Positions 9,055-17,225 of a stretch of 48,642 nt of DNA are shown here, in pieces; within the stretch, counting starts at the first letter, position 1; each line of letters starts with the position of its first letter. Location: positions 1 through 48,642 of the forward strand of contig URJM01000006.1 of NCBI GenBank assembly GCA_900548225.1, in the 5' to 3' direction. The position numbers and the translations under genes were made by a program. The stretch is from an uncultured bacterium (lineage in GTDB: Bacteria > Verrucomicrobiota > Lentisphaeria > Oligosphaerales > Oligosphaeraceae). Below the pieces are notes generated by a model that searched no databases, was not told where the DNA came from, and saw only the letters and a list, made by a program, of their open reading frames with translations.

Positions 9055-10431
9055 ATGAGTTCACCCCGTGAATCACTAGCCTCGCGCATGGGCTTCATAC
9101 TTCTCTCCGCAGGATGCGCAATCGGCCTTGGAAACGTCTGGAGATTTCCCTTCATCGTCGGGCGCTACGGCGGCTGCATCTTTGTCCTTTTCTATCTCCT
9201 TTTCCTGTTCATCATGGGGTTCCCGCTGTTGCTGACGGAGATCAGCATTGGTCGTGGCAGCCGCAAGAACCTGGTCCACGCGATGCACGACCTGGCCCAC
9301 ACCCACAAGAAAGCCTGGGGGACAATCGGCTTCATCCTTCTGATGGGGTGCCTCATCCTGATGATGTACTACACCACCGTGTCGGGCTGGCTCTTTGCAT
9401 ACACCAGCGACTACATGAGAGGTGCTTTCAAAGGGTTGCAGGACGCATCGAAATACGGCGAGGTTTTCGGTAATCTGGTCAAAAACCCTGTCCGCTCCAC
9501 CATTTCGATGGCGATTGTCTGCATCATCAGCGGCGGCGTCTGCGCCATTGGCCTCAAGCGTGGCGTGGAGAGCGTCGTCAAGGTCCTCATGGTTGCGCTG
9601 ATGCTCCTCATCCTGGTCCTTGCGGTTTACGCCATGACCCTTCCCAACGCCGCCGAGGGCCTCAAGTTCTACCTGCTGCCAAATGTCGACAACTTCATGA
9701 AGAACCCCATGGAGACGATCTTCGCCGCAATGGGGCAGGCATTCTTCACACTGAGCATCGGCATCGGCTCGATGGAGATCTTCGGAAGCTACCTTGACTG
9801 GAAGACCTCTCTCACAAAGGAGTGCATCTGGATCATCGCCCTTGACACATTCGTCGCATTCTCCTCCGGCCTCATCATCTTCCCCGTCTGCGCCAGCAAC
9901 AACATCGACGTCAGCGCCGGCCCTCCCCTCATCTTCGTCTCCCTGCCAAGCGTCTTCGCAACTCTTCCCGGCGGGCAGTTCTGGGGATTCCTCTTCTTCC
10001 TCTTCCTCCTGCTGGCGGCCCTTACGACTGTCATCGCCGTCTTCGAGAACCTTATTGCATACCCGATGGACGCCAAGCTGATGAACAGACCCGCCTCCAG
10101 CGTCTTCATCACACTCCTGGTGATTGTCCTGTCGTTGCCCTGCGTCCTGGGCTTCAGCACCCTCAAATTCATCGAGCCACTTGGGGAGGGCACCTCGATC
10201 CTTGACCTCGAGGACTTCATCGTCAGCCAGAACCTCCTGCCCATCGGCGGCCTCATCCTCTTCATCTTCGCATTCTGCAAGAGCGGCTGGGGCCAGGAGA
10301 ACTTCCTCAGGGAAGTCCACGAGGGACAGAGCTGGAGATACTCCAGGGGGACCATCTTCTACTGGAAGCACATACTCCCCGTAATCATCGCCGCAATCCT
10401 CCTGCTCGGATACTACACCTTCTTCAAGTAG
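9055..10431 (+). CDS. Sodium-dependent neurotransmitter symporter (NSS/SNF, LeuT-like) family transporter
   Basis: The 458-residue membrane protein opens with the family signature of transmembrane helix 1, CAIGLGNVWRFPFIVGRYGG, which forms part of the sodium and substrate site. About twelve hydrophobic segments follow. Bacterial members (LeuT, TnaT, MhsT) import amino acids or related amines with Na+ across the inner membrane. The exact substrate is not predictable here. AAAGGACAAACG before the ATG is a good Shine-Dalgarno. It is unusual to find this amino-acid-type carrier between putative glycosidases, which may hint at an amine- or amino-acid-bearing substrate (inference). Confidence 0.9.
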   Translation: MSSPRESLASRMGFILLSAGCAIGLGNVWRFPFIVGRYGGCIFVLFYLLFLFIMGFPLLLTEISIGRGSRKNLVHAMHDLAHTHKKAWGTIGFILLMGCLILMMYYTTVSGWLFAYTSDYMRGAFKGLQDASKYGEVFGNLVKNPVRSTISMAIVCIISGGVCAIGLKRGVESVVKVLMVALMLLILVLAVYAMTLPNAAEGLKFYLLPNVDNFMKNPMETIFAAMGQAFFTLSIGIGSMEIFGSYLDWKTSLTKECIWIIALDTFVAFSSGLIIFPVCASNNIDVSAGPPLIFVSLPSVFATLPGGQFWGFLFFLFLLLAALTTVIAVFENLIAYPMDAKLMNRPASSVFITLLVIVLSLPCVLGFSTLKFIEPLGEGTSILDLEDFIVSQNLLPIGGLILFIFAFCKSGWGQENFLREVHEGQSWRYSRGTIFYWKHILPVIIAAILLLGYYTFFK

Positions 10432-10442
10432 CCAGAGAGTGC

Positions 10443-10479
10443 GCGGGCGGGCGTAGCCATCTGGCCGCGTGCCGCCCGC
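10443..10479 (+). other. GC-rich inverted repeat between the NSS and GHL6 genes
   Basis: GCGGGCGG (10443-10450) and CCGCCCGC (10472-10479) can form an 8-bp stem with a 21-nt loop that contains a further GGC/GCC pairing. No T-run follows, so it could be a processing or stability structure or a Rho-associated end rather than a simple terminator. Confidence 0.4.
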
Positions 10480-10503
10480 ATTCCCTCATACACGCCGACG
10501 CCC

Positions 10504-12540
10504 ATGTGGAACAGCCGTTGCTACGCCCGTCTTCTGATAGACAACCACATCACCGACCAGCGCCCCGGGTACATGGGCCGGTTTTCATCGAAGGACTACG
10601 TCCGCCTCGTCAAGGAATCCGGCGTGGAGTCGGCGATGGTCTATTCCTGCGACCACAACGGGAACTGCTACTATCCGACGGAGGTCGGGCATCGACATGG
10701 GAACCTTGGGGGGCGTGACCTCTTCGGCGAGGTTGTCTCAGGGCTTCGCGAGGAGGGGATTGTGCCCGTGGCGTACTACACGGCAGTCTACCACAACGAC
10801 TGTGCGAGGCGTCTCCCCGGGGCGCGGATTATTGACAACGTGGGCCACGACCACGATGGACGCTACCACTTCACCTGCCCCAATTCCCCGGAGGCATTGT
10901 CCTTCTACAAGTCCCAGCTGGCGGAGATACTCGAGTATCCGATTGAAGGGATATTCATCGACATGACCTTCTGGCCGACAATCTGCTGCTGCGACGCATG
11001 CAGGAGAAGGTACGGCAGGGACTTCCCCGAGGTGATTGACTGGGATTCGCCGGAGTGGGTGGGCTTCCAACGCTTCAGGGAGAGGTCACTGGTGGAATTC
11101 GCGGAGGAATTGACTGGCTTCATCAAGGAAAGGCGCCCCGACATCACCGTCACCCACCAGTTCTCCCCCGTCATGCACGGCTGGTATCTTGGACAGACCG
11201 ACGGAATCGCGGCGGCCTCCGACTATGCGTCCGGCGACTTCTACGGAAACAAGCGCCAGCAGCGCTTCGCCGTAAAGGCATTTGACGCGTATACAAGGCA
11301 TCCGCCCTTCGAATTCATGACATCGAGGGGCGTCAGCCTCAGGGACCACACCTCGGCAAAGTCCGACGAGGAACTCCTGCTCAGCACGATTACCACACTC
11401 GCCAACGGCGGCGCATATCTGCTCATCGACGCCATCAACCCCGACGGAACCCTCGAAGAGGCGTTCTACAGGCGATTCAAGAGGCTCAACGAAACCCTCA
11501 GGCCATACCGCGAATGCGTCAAGTCGCTCGCTCCACGGATGCTTGCGGACGTGGGCATCTACTTTTCAATGGAGAGCTGCGTCGACCGCAACAAGAACGG
11601 CCTCAAGCTCAGGGAATTTGACGGCGGGTGCGCCAACAACATGTCCGTCCGGAAGAATGCGGTCCTTGACGAGACCCTCGGCGTCTCCGACATTCTCACC
11701 CAGATGCACATTCCGTGGCGTGTCCTGACCAGTTCCACGAAGGACTTTGGCGGCATCAGTGCCCTGGTGGTCTGCAACTCGGCCTATCTTTCGGCTGAGG
11801 AGTGCGACCGCATACGTGAGTTTGTGCGTGGCGGCGGCACCCTGATTGCAACCGGTGCGACCTCGCTCTACGATGTCGACGGCAACGGCGGCGTGGACTT
11901 TGCGCTGAGCGACCTCTTCGGCGTCCACTACACGGGAAGGCGTTCCGACTGGATTACCTACTCCTGCAAGGAGCTTCTCTATGCGGAGGGCAACGTCCCC
12001 CTTGTGCGCGCCGACGCCGACACGAGAATCGACGGCCTGCTCACATTCCCCGACTTCCCCGCCAACGACCCACTCCACTACGCTTCAATCCATTCAAACC
12101 CGCCAGGTGATTCGCCCAGCGAATTCCCCGCCCTCACCTGCCACAAATACGGAAGGGGAAAGTGCGTCTGGATGGCGGCGCCCGTCCCACTACTGCTGCA
12201 CGACTCCCAGAGCCGTTTTCTGGAAGGTCTCTTCCAGGAATACCTGCCGGGCTTTGTCGTGGCATCCAGGAATCTTCCCAACTCACTGGAAATCACAGTA
12301 TTAGAATCCAAGGACAAAACACGGAGGCTTCTATGCCTCGTCAACCAGCAGGACCAGCAGCCCGTCATCCCGCTCTCTGACGTTGACATTGCGGTCAAGT
12401 GGTCATCCCGGCCAACGGAAGTCCGGGATGTTCTCACCGGCAAAGGGGTTGAATTCCAATGGGACTCCGCATCATCACTCCTCTCCCTGCACTTTGACAG
12501 AATCCACCTAGCCGAATTCCTGGTCATCGGCGGGCAATAG
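10504..12540 (+). CDS. Putative glycoside hydrolase, GHL6/GH29-42-like TIM barrel with beta-galactosidase trimerisation-like domain
   Basis: The 678-residue product has no signal peptide. The N-terminal half resembles the hypothetical glycosyl hydrolase 6 family: ESAMVYSCDHNGNCYYPTEV, GIVPVAYYT, IEGIFIDMTFWPTICCCDAC and MTSRGVSLRDH. These look like successive beta strands of a TIM barrel, with acidic or polar residues at strand ends. Around residues 410-480 (ALVVCNSAYLSAEECDRIREF, GGGTLIATG) it matches the trimerisation domain found in GH42 beta-galactosidases. Related proteins are often annotated as alpha-L-fucosidase-like or beta-galactosidase-like, and the sugar specificity is unknown. Being intracellular and behind a transporter, it may act on imported oligosaccharides (inference). 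Confidence 0.65.
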   Translation: MWNSRCYARLLIDNHITDQRPGYMGRFSSKDYVRLVKESGVESAMVYSCDHNGNCYYPTEVGHRHGNLGGRDLFGEVVSGLREEGIVPVAYYTAVYHNDCARRLPGARIIDNVGHDHDGRYHFTCPNSPEALSFYKSQLAEILEYPIEGIFIDMTFWPTICCCDACRRRYGRDFPEVIDWDSPEWVGFQRFRERSLVEFAEELTGFIKERRPDITVTHQFSPVMHGWYLGQTDGIAAASDYASGDFYGNKRQQRFAVKAFDAYTRHPPFEFMTSRGVSLRDHTSAKSDEELLLSTITTLANGGAYLLIDAINPDGTLEEAFYRRFKRLNETLRPYRECVKSLAPRMLADVGIYFSMESCVDRNKNGLKLREFDGGCANNMSVRKNAVLDETLGVSDILTQMHIPWRVLTSSTKDFGGISALVVCNSAYLSAEECDRIREFVRGGGTLIATGATSLYDVDGNGGVDFALSDLFGVHYTGRRSDWITYSCKELLYAEGNVPLVRADADTRIDGLLTFPDFPANDPLHYASIHSNPPGDSPSEFPALTCHKYGRGKCVWMAAPVPLLLHDSQSRFLEGLFQEYLPGFVVASRNLPNSLEITVLESKDKTRRLLCLVNQQDQQPVIPLSDVDIAVKWSSRPTEVRDVLTGKGVEFQWDSASSLLSLHFDRIHLAEFLVIGGQ

Positions 12541-12576
12541 CCCCGCAAAGGGCTCGTTCGGAGGCTGAATACCGCA

Positions 12577-12846
12577 GTGACTCGGCGAATGCCCACTGCG
12601 AATCCGTCACAACCTGCCTCCGCAAAGTGCAAATCAAAAGTGCAGAAATTGCACTTTGGCGGAAAAGGCCCTGCTCCAGTTCCTGAAAAAGCCCCCACTG
12701 CAACGCAGAAGATGATTGCCGAGGAAATCGGCAAATCCGAGCGAACGGTGAAATCTATGACAAAGTCACTGCAGAAGAGGGGCTTGCTGGCCCGCCGCCA
12801 TGGGAGGAAGGCGGGCACCTGGGAGGCCCAGGAGGACGAGGAATAG
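12577..12846 (+). pseudogene. Remnant of an AlbA/RecG-like ATP-binding regulator: C-terminal winged-helix end only
   Basis: The 89-codon open stretch ends with TQKMIAEEIGKSERTVKSM and LQKRGLLARRHGRK. This is the DNA-binding winged helix that closes Schlafen/AlbA_2-type ATP-binding proteins, often annotated RecG-like helicases. The rest of that roughly 400-residue family is absent, and the upstream bases show no convincing start or ribosome site. I therefore read it as the 3' end of a decayed gene. It could alternatively be a small stand-alone HTH protein. The preceding bases carry AAAGTGCAAATC and GTGCAGAAATTGCACTTT, a short inverted repeat that may mark the breakpoint. Confidence 0.5.
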
Positions 12847-12871
12847 TTATAACATCCTCTCCTGCAACAAG

Positions 12872-14122
12872 TTACATAGACAATCCACCGCCGCGGCGTC
12901 CGTACGACTCTATTGGATAGACCGACACGGTCATGGACTCCGCGCCTTCCGGGAGTTTTTCCCGTGGCACCGTGACATTTACCACTGGCGCGTCTTCTGG
13001 CAGGTTTTTATAGAAATCTGAGAAGAAGAGGTATTCCCGGTCTCCGAGAGTGACTGCGTACGAGTGCACGAACTCCGGGTGTTTTGCGGCAGTGAAGGTG
13101 AGGTGCATTCCTTCGTCGTCGAACCTCTTTGCGATTTCCGCATTCTTTGGGAACTCCGGGGCGATTCGGTGTTTTGCCCTTTCGTCGGTGTATGTGAAAG
13201 TATTCTTTTCGAGCGGGAGTTTGAGGCACCATGCGGGTGCGAGTTCCGTTCCGCTGTAGAGGTTGATTCGGTGGAGGATGATTCTATCCTGGAAGACCTC
13301 CACGTAGAGATACTCTTCGCATAGCGTGGACTCCGGGGGAATGCTTCCGTTGACCTTTCCGCTCTCCAGTTCGGTGTAAAGGAGGCTGGATGTTCCGACG
13401 GAAGTGTATTCGCCCTGGTGGATGCTGCGCTCGTCACGAATCGAATAGTGGGAATGCCCGGAGAAGTGGATGACGCTGGGATGCCCCTTCAGCATCTCCG
13501 AAATGAATGGATTGCCCCACTCGTCACTCCCGTAGACTGTTCCCTTTCCATGCTGATGGGTCAGGACGAAGATGGGCTGCCCGGGAGCCCGTTCCTCTGC
13601 TGAACGCAGTGCCTCCTCCAGAAAAACCCGCGAGGCCTCGCCGTATGTGCCGTGGCAGTTGCCATCCTCGGGACTCAGCCCGATGAAGTCAAAGCCGTTC
13701 ATGACGAAGTGGTTGTTGATCGAGGGTATGCGAAGCCCCGAGGTGAAGTTCGCCTGGGCGACGTCCACTGCCAGCCCGCCGCCGTAGTCGTGGTTTCCCA
13801 TCACGAAGAGAAACTGCGGGGCGCCATCGGGAAAGACCTGGGAGACAGTCTCGTGGAAGTCCTCGTAGACCCTCGGGTCGGCATTGTTGGTGATATCGCC
13901 GCCGTAAAGGACAATGTCCACCCCGCCCATCGCCTTCAGCTGCTCCAGGGCGCGCTGGAGATTGCGGCTCCCTGCATTGCTACCCGGTCCATGCTCGCTC
14001 TGCGTATCGCTGACAACGCCAATGCGCAAAATAGGCGCACACCTGTCCTCGCCCCTGAATTCCATGCAAAAAACTCCAATTCCCAGGAAAAAAACTGCAA
14101 GAAGACTAAAAAAACGATTCAT
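12872..14122 (-). CDS. Secreted calcineurin-like metallophosphoesterase
   Basis: The 416-residue protein starts with MNRFFSLLAVFFLGIGVFC, a signal peptide or lipoprotein-type leader. Metal-binding motifs of the calcineurin-like phosphoesterase fold occur in order: GVVSDTQ (a D-x-Q/H variant of block 1), VLYGGDITNN (GD block), FVMGNHDYGG (GNHD block), LTHQHGKG and HFSGHSHYS (terminal GHxH block). It should be periplasmic or extracellular and hydrolyse phosphate esters; the substrate is unknown. About 120 C-terminal residues form an extra beta-rich domain. The start at 14122 is preferred over one 42 nt upstream because GGAGG lies 8 nt before it and it gives a proper signal peptide. It is transcribed toward the remnant at 12577-12846. 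Confidence 0.8.
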   Translation of the reverse strand: MNRFFSLLAVFFLGIGVFCMEFRGEDRCAPILRIGVVSDTQSEHGPGSNAGSRNLQRALEQLKAMGGVDIVLYGGDITNNADPRVYEDFHETVSQVFPDGAPQFLFVMGNHDYGGGLAVDVAQANFTSGLRIPSINNHFVMNGFDFIGLSPEDGNCHGTYGEASRVFLEEALRSAEERAPGQPIFVLTHQHGKGTVYGSDEWGNPFISEMLKGHPSVIHFSGHSHYSIRDERSIHQGEYTSVGTSSLLYTELESGKVNGSIPPESTLCEEYLYVEVFQDRIILHRINLYSGTELAPAWCLKLPLEKNTFTYTDERAKHRIAPEFPKNAEIAKRFDDEGMHLTFTAAKHPEFVHSYAVTLGDREYLFFSDFYKNLPEDAPVVNVTVPREKLPEGAESMTVSVYPIESYGRRGGGLSM

Positions 14123-14323
14123 TAACAAGACCTCCAAGCACACGCACACGACAATGGAACGCACACATGCAGACCGCCGTATAAGACGGCCCTGTTGACG
14201 ATTGTGGACCTTGACGGGCGCATCCTCTAATTGCGCCCAGAGGGCTCCGTCGCCAATTGCGGCGGAGTAAAGCGATAATTTACAGCGTGGGGCATTGCCG
14301 TGCCGCCGTAATTCGATGAAAGG

Positions 14324-15667
14324 CTAGGCTTTTTCCTCGGCGACGCTGTCACGCATCCTGATCCGGTAGATTTTCGGCACTAGGAACTTGAGGATGGCCG
14401 CCACGGGGATTGCCAGGATCATGCCCGCAATCCCGCCCAGGACGCCGCCAAGCAGCACCACGATAATTGTCTCGAGGGTAGTCAGTCCAAGGGAGTTTCC
14501 AATGAACTTCGGGTATAGGAGGAATTGCTCGAGGATTCCATTGATGATGAGATATGTGGATGTGACTCCGACCAGGGTCACAACTACTCCCGAGTCGCAG
14601 AATCCCAGGCAGATGAGGGCGGTGAGGGTGTAGCTTGCCATGGGGCCGATGAAGGGCAGGAAGATTGTCATGCCCGCCGCAAATGCAAGCGGAATCCCGT
14701 ATGGCACGGAGAACGCGGTGAAGCAGACCAGGTAGAGCGCAGTCTCGATGAGGACAATCGAAAAGTATCCCCTGACCCAGCAACGGAACATCTGAGCCAC
14801 CGAATTGATGATGTCGGCGGCCTCGTCACGCACTTCCCCGGATGGCTTGGGCAACCACGGAGAACTGTAAATCGAATGGACGCACCACTTGCCAATGTCA
14901 GACTTCTCCCCGTCACCGCCAAAGGACGCCATCTTCATCACAAAGAAGAGAAAGAAGAAGAAAAAGAGGATTATGTCAAAGGCAAAGACGCCTATCGACG
15001 AGGCTGTCCCAAAGAGAAATCCCAATAGGCCGCGGCTCTTGGAAAAGGCAAACTGCGCCACCTCCGATGGATTCTCGTTGACATACTCCTTGATGCGGGG
15101 GCGAAGGTCGCGCATGAACTGGCGGAAGGAAAAGACCTCCGACTCAAGGGACTCCTCCTCCTGGCCGCCCGGCATGCCGCCATCCTCGGAAATCATCCCG
15201 GATATCCTGCTTTCGGCCGCCCTCAAGGTCTCACTCTCGGAAAGCCACGCACTCACGGAACGACCCGCATTCATGGCCGCAGGAATGATCAGACGGGCCG
15301 AAATGAATAGTATGGCTACCAGGGCAGCAATGAGAAAGAGGGACATCGCAAGGGTGGACCTGAATACAAGGCGGGAACGCTCCTCCTTAATGCCCTCCTC
15401 CTCGGTCAAAACACGCTTTACACCGCTGATCTTCTCACGTAAACGGACAAAGGGATATCTCAATGAACGCAGAAAATCACAGGTCCTGCGGACGGGCTTG
15501 AGCTTGAACAGACGCTCAAATAACTTCTCCAAGGGGAGGAAAAAGTACGCGGTGATGATGCCGAAGAGAAGCGATTTCAGACAAAGGGACATCACCCCGA
15601 AGATGAACAATATCGCCAACGCCGCAACAACGCCGGCACCAGATCTGAAAAACGCCCTGTTAAGCAT
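14324..15667 (-). CDS. AI-2E family (PerM/UPF0118) membrane protein
   Basis: The 447-residue product has several hydrophobic segments in the AI-2E transporter arrangement: two or three helices at the N terminus, a central soluble part (about residues 150-220) and a C-terminal membrane bundle. The tail has PFIGPMASYT, STYLIINGILEQFLLYPKFIGNSLGL and GGVLGGIAGMILAIPVAAIL, the conserved signature region. Members export the quorum signal AI-2 (TqsA) or act as Na+/H+ antiporters or permeases of unknown cargo. The frame stays open 162 nt further upstream, but that part is repeat sequence (locus A), so I place the start at 15667. The leader is then pyrimidine-rich with no Shine-Dalgarno. Confidence 0.85.
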   Translation of the reverse strand: MLNRAFFRSGAGVVAALAILFIFGVMSLCLKSLLFGIITAYFFLPLEKLFERLFKLKPVRRTCDFLRSLRYPFVRLREKISGVKRVLTEEEGIKEERSRLVFRSTLAMSLFLIAALVAILFISARLIIPAAMNAGRSVSAWLSESETLRAAESRISGMISEDGGMPGGQEEESLESEVFSFRQFMRDLRPRIKEYVNENPSEVAQFAFSKSRGLLGFLFGTASSIGVFAFDIILFFFFFLFFVMKMASFGGDGEKSDIGKWCVHSIYSSPWLPKPSGEVRDEAADIINSVAQMFRCWVRGYFSIVLIETALYLVCFTAFSVPYGIPLAFAAGMTIFLPFIGPMASYTLTALICLGFCDSGVVVTLVGVTSTYLIINGILEQFLLYPKFIGNSLGLTTLETIIVVLLGGVLGGIAGMILAIPVAAILKFLVPKIYRIRMRDSVAEEKA

Positions 15668-15674
15668 GGATAAA

Positions 15675-15756
15675 GTAGAGAATAGGGAGGAGGGAGGAGA
15701 AAGCAGTGCGTGGCCACTTTGCAGTGGGCTTCCGTTAAGCGCGGCGGACGCCGCGC
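15675..15756. repeat. Locus A, direct repeat copy 1 (82 bp) of the modular hairpin repeat family
   Basis: A polypurine tract (GTAGAGAATAGGGAGGAGGG and on) leads into AGTGCGTGG. Hairpin module CCAC-TTTGCA-GTGG, the linker GCTTCCGTTAA and hairpin module GCGCGGC-GGAC-GCCGCGC follow. It differs from copy 2 at one base. Confidence 0.9.
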
Positions 15757-15786
15757 GTCCTTGTATGTGAATATATCGCTGTCCTC

Positions 15787-15868
15787 GTAGAGAAGAGGGA
15801 GGAGGGAGGAGAAAGCAGTGCGTGGCCACTTTGCAGTGGGCTTCCGTTAAGCGCGGCGGACGCCGCGC
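15787..15868. repeat. Locus A, direct repeat copy 2 (82 bp)
   Basis: This is the same 82-bp unit as at 15675-15756, offset by 112 bp, with one T/G difference in the purine tract. The 30 bp between the copies are unique. Near identity implies recent duplication or conversion. A single 56-bp-type unit (15869-15922), related to the tandem array at 23805-24028, follows. Confidence 0.9.
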
Positions 15869-15932
15869 GGGTAGAGGACAGAGAGGAATCGCACACAGGT
15901 ACGCACGGCAGAATCGCCGTGCGATCCCTTAA

Positions 15933-16082
15933 GTAGGGAATAGGGAGGAGGGAGGAGAAGGCAGTGCGTGGCTGGCGCGCGTGGGCGCGCCTCGCACGGC
16001 AGAAGCGCCGTGCGACCCGTGACGGAAGCCCACTGCAAAGTGGCCACGCACTACCCTCTTCTCCCTTCTCCCTACTCTCTAC
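15933..16082. repeat. Locus A, complete inverted-repeat-bounded element (150 bp)
   Basis: The left border GTAGGGAATAGGGAGGAGGG and AGTGCGTGGC (15963-15972) is mirrored by GCCACGCACT (16043-16052) and a pyrimidine tract ending CTACTCTCTAC at 16082. Inside lie three hairpins: GGCGCGC-GTG-GGCGCGCC, GCACGGC-AGAAGC-GCCGTGC and the CCAC/GTGG module in inverted orientation compared with copies 1 and 2. It occupies the gap between the AI-2E gene and the pseudopilin terminator. Confidence 0.85.
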
Positions 16083-16086
16083 CCAT

Positions 16087-16139
16087 TAAAAAACCCCTTC
16101 TCCGATGGGAATTCCCCATCAGGGAAGGGGCATTTTTTT
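16087..16139 (-). terminator. Strong bidirectional terminator after the pseudopilin gene
   Basis: On the minus strand CCCCTTC..GAAGGGG encloses GATGGG-GAATT-CCCATC, followed by six T residues and then AATGG. The plus strand also shows a T-run after the stem, so it can stop transcription from either side. It lies 14 nt past the pseudopilin stop codon. Confidence 0.9.
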
Positions 16140-16153
16140 AATGGAGTAGAGAA

Positions 16154-16972
16154 CTACTGATCCTTTTCGCCGTTGCCGCCGATCTGGAATGCGAGGCGGC
16201 CGGTGTCACCGTCTTCCTCGTTGGCGATTGCCTCCCAGTCGTACTTGTTGACGGGCTCGCAGTGGCCATCCGCGAAGGCGACGTTGATCATGTCGCTATG
16301 ACGGCAGTAGTAGTCGATGCAATCCTTGGCGGTATAGGTAGGAACCTGCTCCTTGTTGATGTACCAGTAGACGACCCAGGAGCCACCGTTGCCGGCGTAG
16401 CCGCAGCGGTCGAAGTACAGGACGAAGTTGTTGGTGGAGTTGGGCTGGACGTTGCGGACCCAGGAGGTGGCCTTCGCCTTGGGGGACGCGAAGAAAGCGG
16501 TGAGGTACTGGTTGTTGTACATGTTGCCGTTGTACTGGTAGCCAGTCTTCGGGCGTGTGGTCTTGGGGGCAGTCTTGTGCCACTCTTCCCAGGCCTCGGT
16601 GCCGTTCAGGCTGGGGCACTGCCAGAGCCTCCAGGCGGACTCCCCGTCCTTGCTCATCTCAAGGGTCATGGACTTGCCGTCGTCGGTGACGTACTTGCCC
16701 TCGAGATTGCAGAGCGGGTTGAAGACGTAGAAGTAGTTGTTGTCATCGGAGGTGATGTGTTCAGCCTTTCCGTACTTGGCGGCGTGGAAGTAGTCGTCGT
16801 AGTCGTTGCCATAGAGGAGGGCACCGAGTCCGAGCTGCTTCAGGTTGTTTGTGCAGGAGATGGCGCGAGCCTTTTCACGTGCCTTTGAAAGCGCGGGCAG
16901 AAGCATGGCGGCCAGAATCGCGATGATGGCGATCACCACGAGCAATTCAATCAGTGTAAAATTCTTTTTCAT
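16154..16972 (-). CDS. Type II secretion/type IV pseudopilin-like protein with prepilin N-terminal cleavage motif
   Basis: The 272-residue protein begins [20 protein letters not shown], a class III prepilin signal with the conserved Glu at mature position 5 and a single hydrophobic helix. Lys-rich residues precede the cleavage site. Beyond [20 protein letters not shown] comes a beta-rich domain ending [18 protein letters not shown], the H-x9-DG type end. Such GspG/H-like proteins exist in tens to hundreds of copies in Lentisphaerota and Planctomycetota genomes. Their roles, cell-surface assembly or glycan capture, are mostly unproven. No pilus or secretion machinery genes are adjacent. The gene is monocistronic, with its own promoter and a strong terminator. 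Confidence 0.88.
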   Translation of the reverse strand: MKKNFTLIELLVVIAIIAILAAMLLPALSKAREKARAISCTNNLKQLGLGALLYGNDYDDYFHAAKYGKAEHITSDDNNYFYVFNPLCNLEGKYVTDDGKSMTLEMSKDGESAWRLWQCPSLNGTEAWEEWHKTAPKTTRPKTGYQYNGNMYNNQYLTAFFASPKAKATSWVRNVQPNSTNNFVLYFDRCGYAGNGGSWVVYWYINKEQVPTYTAKDCIDYYCRHSDMINVAFADGHCEPVNKYDWEAIANEEDGDTGRLAFQIGGNGEKDQ

Positions 16973-17047
16973 GGTTTTGTTTGTAGTTTGTGTTCGGTTT
17001 CAGTATGCGTGATGAGGGAATAACAGTAATGTCACCCTCCTGACTAA

Positions 17048-17076
17048 ATTGTCTGCAAAACACACAATAAAGTCAA
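17048..17076 (-). promoter_or_regulatory. Promoter of the pseudopilin gene
   Basis: On the minus strand TTGACT (17071-17076) and GACAAT (17048-17053) are 17 bp apart, giving a leader of about 70 nt. The leader lacks a Shine-Dalgarno before the ATG at 16972 (ACAAACAAAACC). The surrounding 250 bp between this gene and pheS are AT-richer than the neighbouring genes. Confidence 0.45.
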
Positions 17077-17170
17077 GAAAAAAACGGGGAGCCGGCGAGA
17101 ATATTGTGTCTCCGGACATATTTCGGGCACAGTTTCCGGGCATTTTTTCGAGGTCGCCCCCCCAGACGAA

Positions 17171-17202
17171 ACAGCCCCCCGGATTGTGGTCCGGGAGGCT
17201 GT
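17171..17202 (-). terminator. Possible terminator of pheS
   Basis: ACAGCC and GGCTGT, with inner CCCGGA/TCCGGG, form a stem of about 12 bp with one mismatch and a 6-nt loop, 23 nt past the pheS stop. The minus-strand sequence after it (TTTCGTCTGG) has only a short T-run, so efficiency is doubtful. Confidence 0.45.
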
Positions 17203-17225
17203 CTCAAGTGCCTGATTATTGTTCC

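Noticed and set aside
9076..10371. A 431-codon minus-strand frame opposite the NSS gene
   Set aside because: Composition is extremely Glu/Asp-rich as expected from the complement of a hydrophobic membrane-protein gene; no motif.
15668..15829. N-terminal extension of the AI-2E protein
   Set aside because: The 54 codons come from the repeat units of locus A and have no family resemblance.
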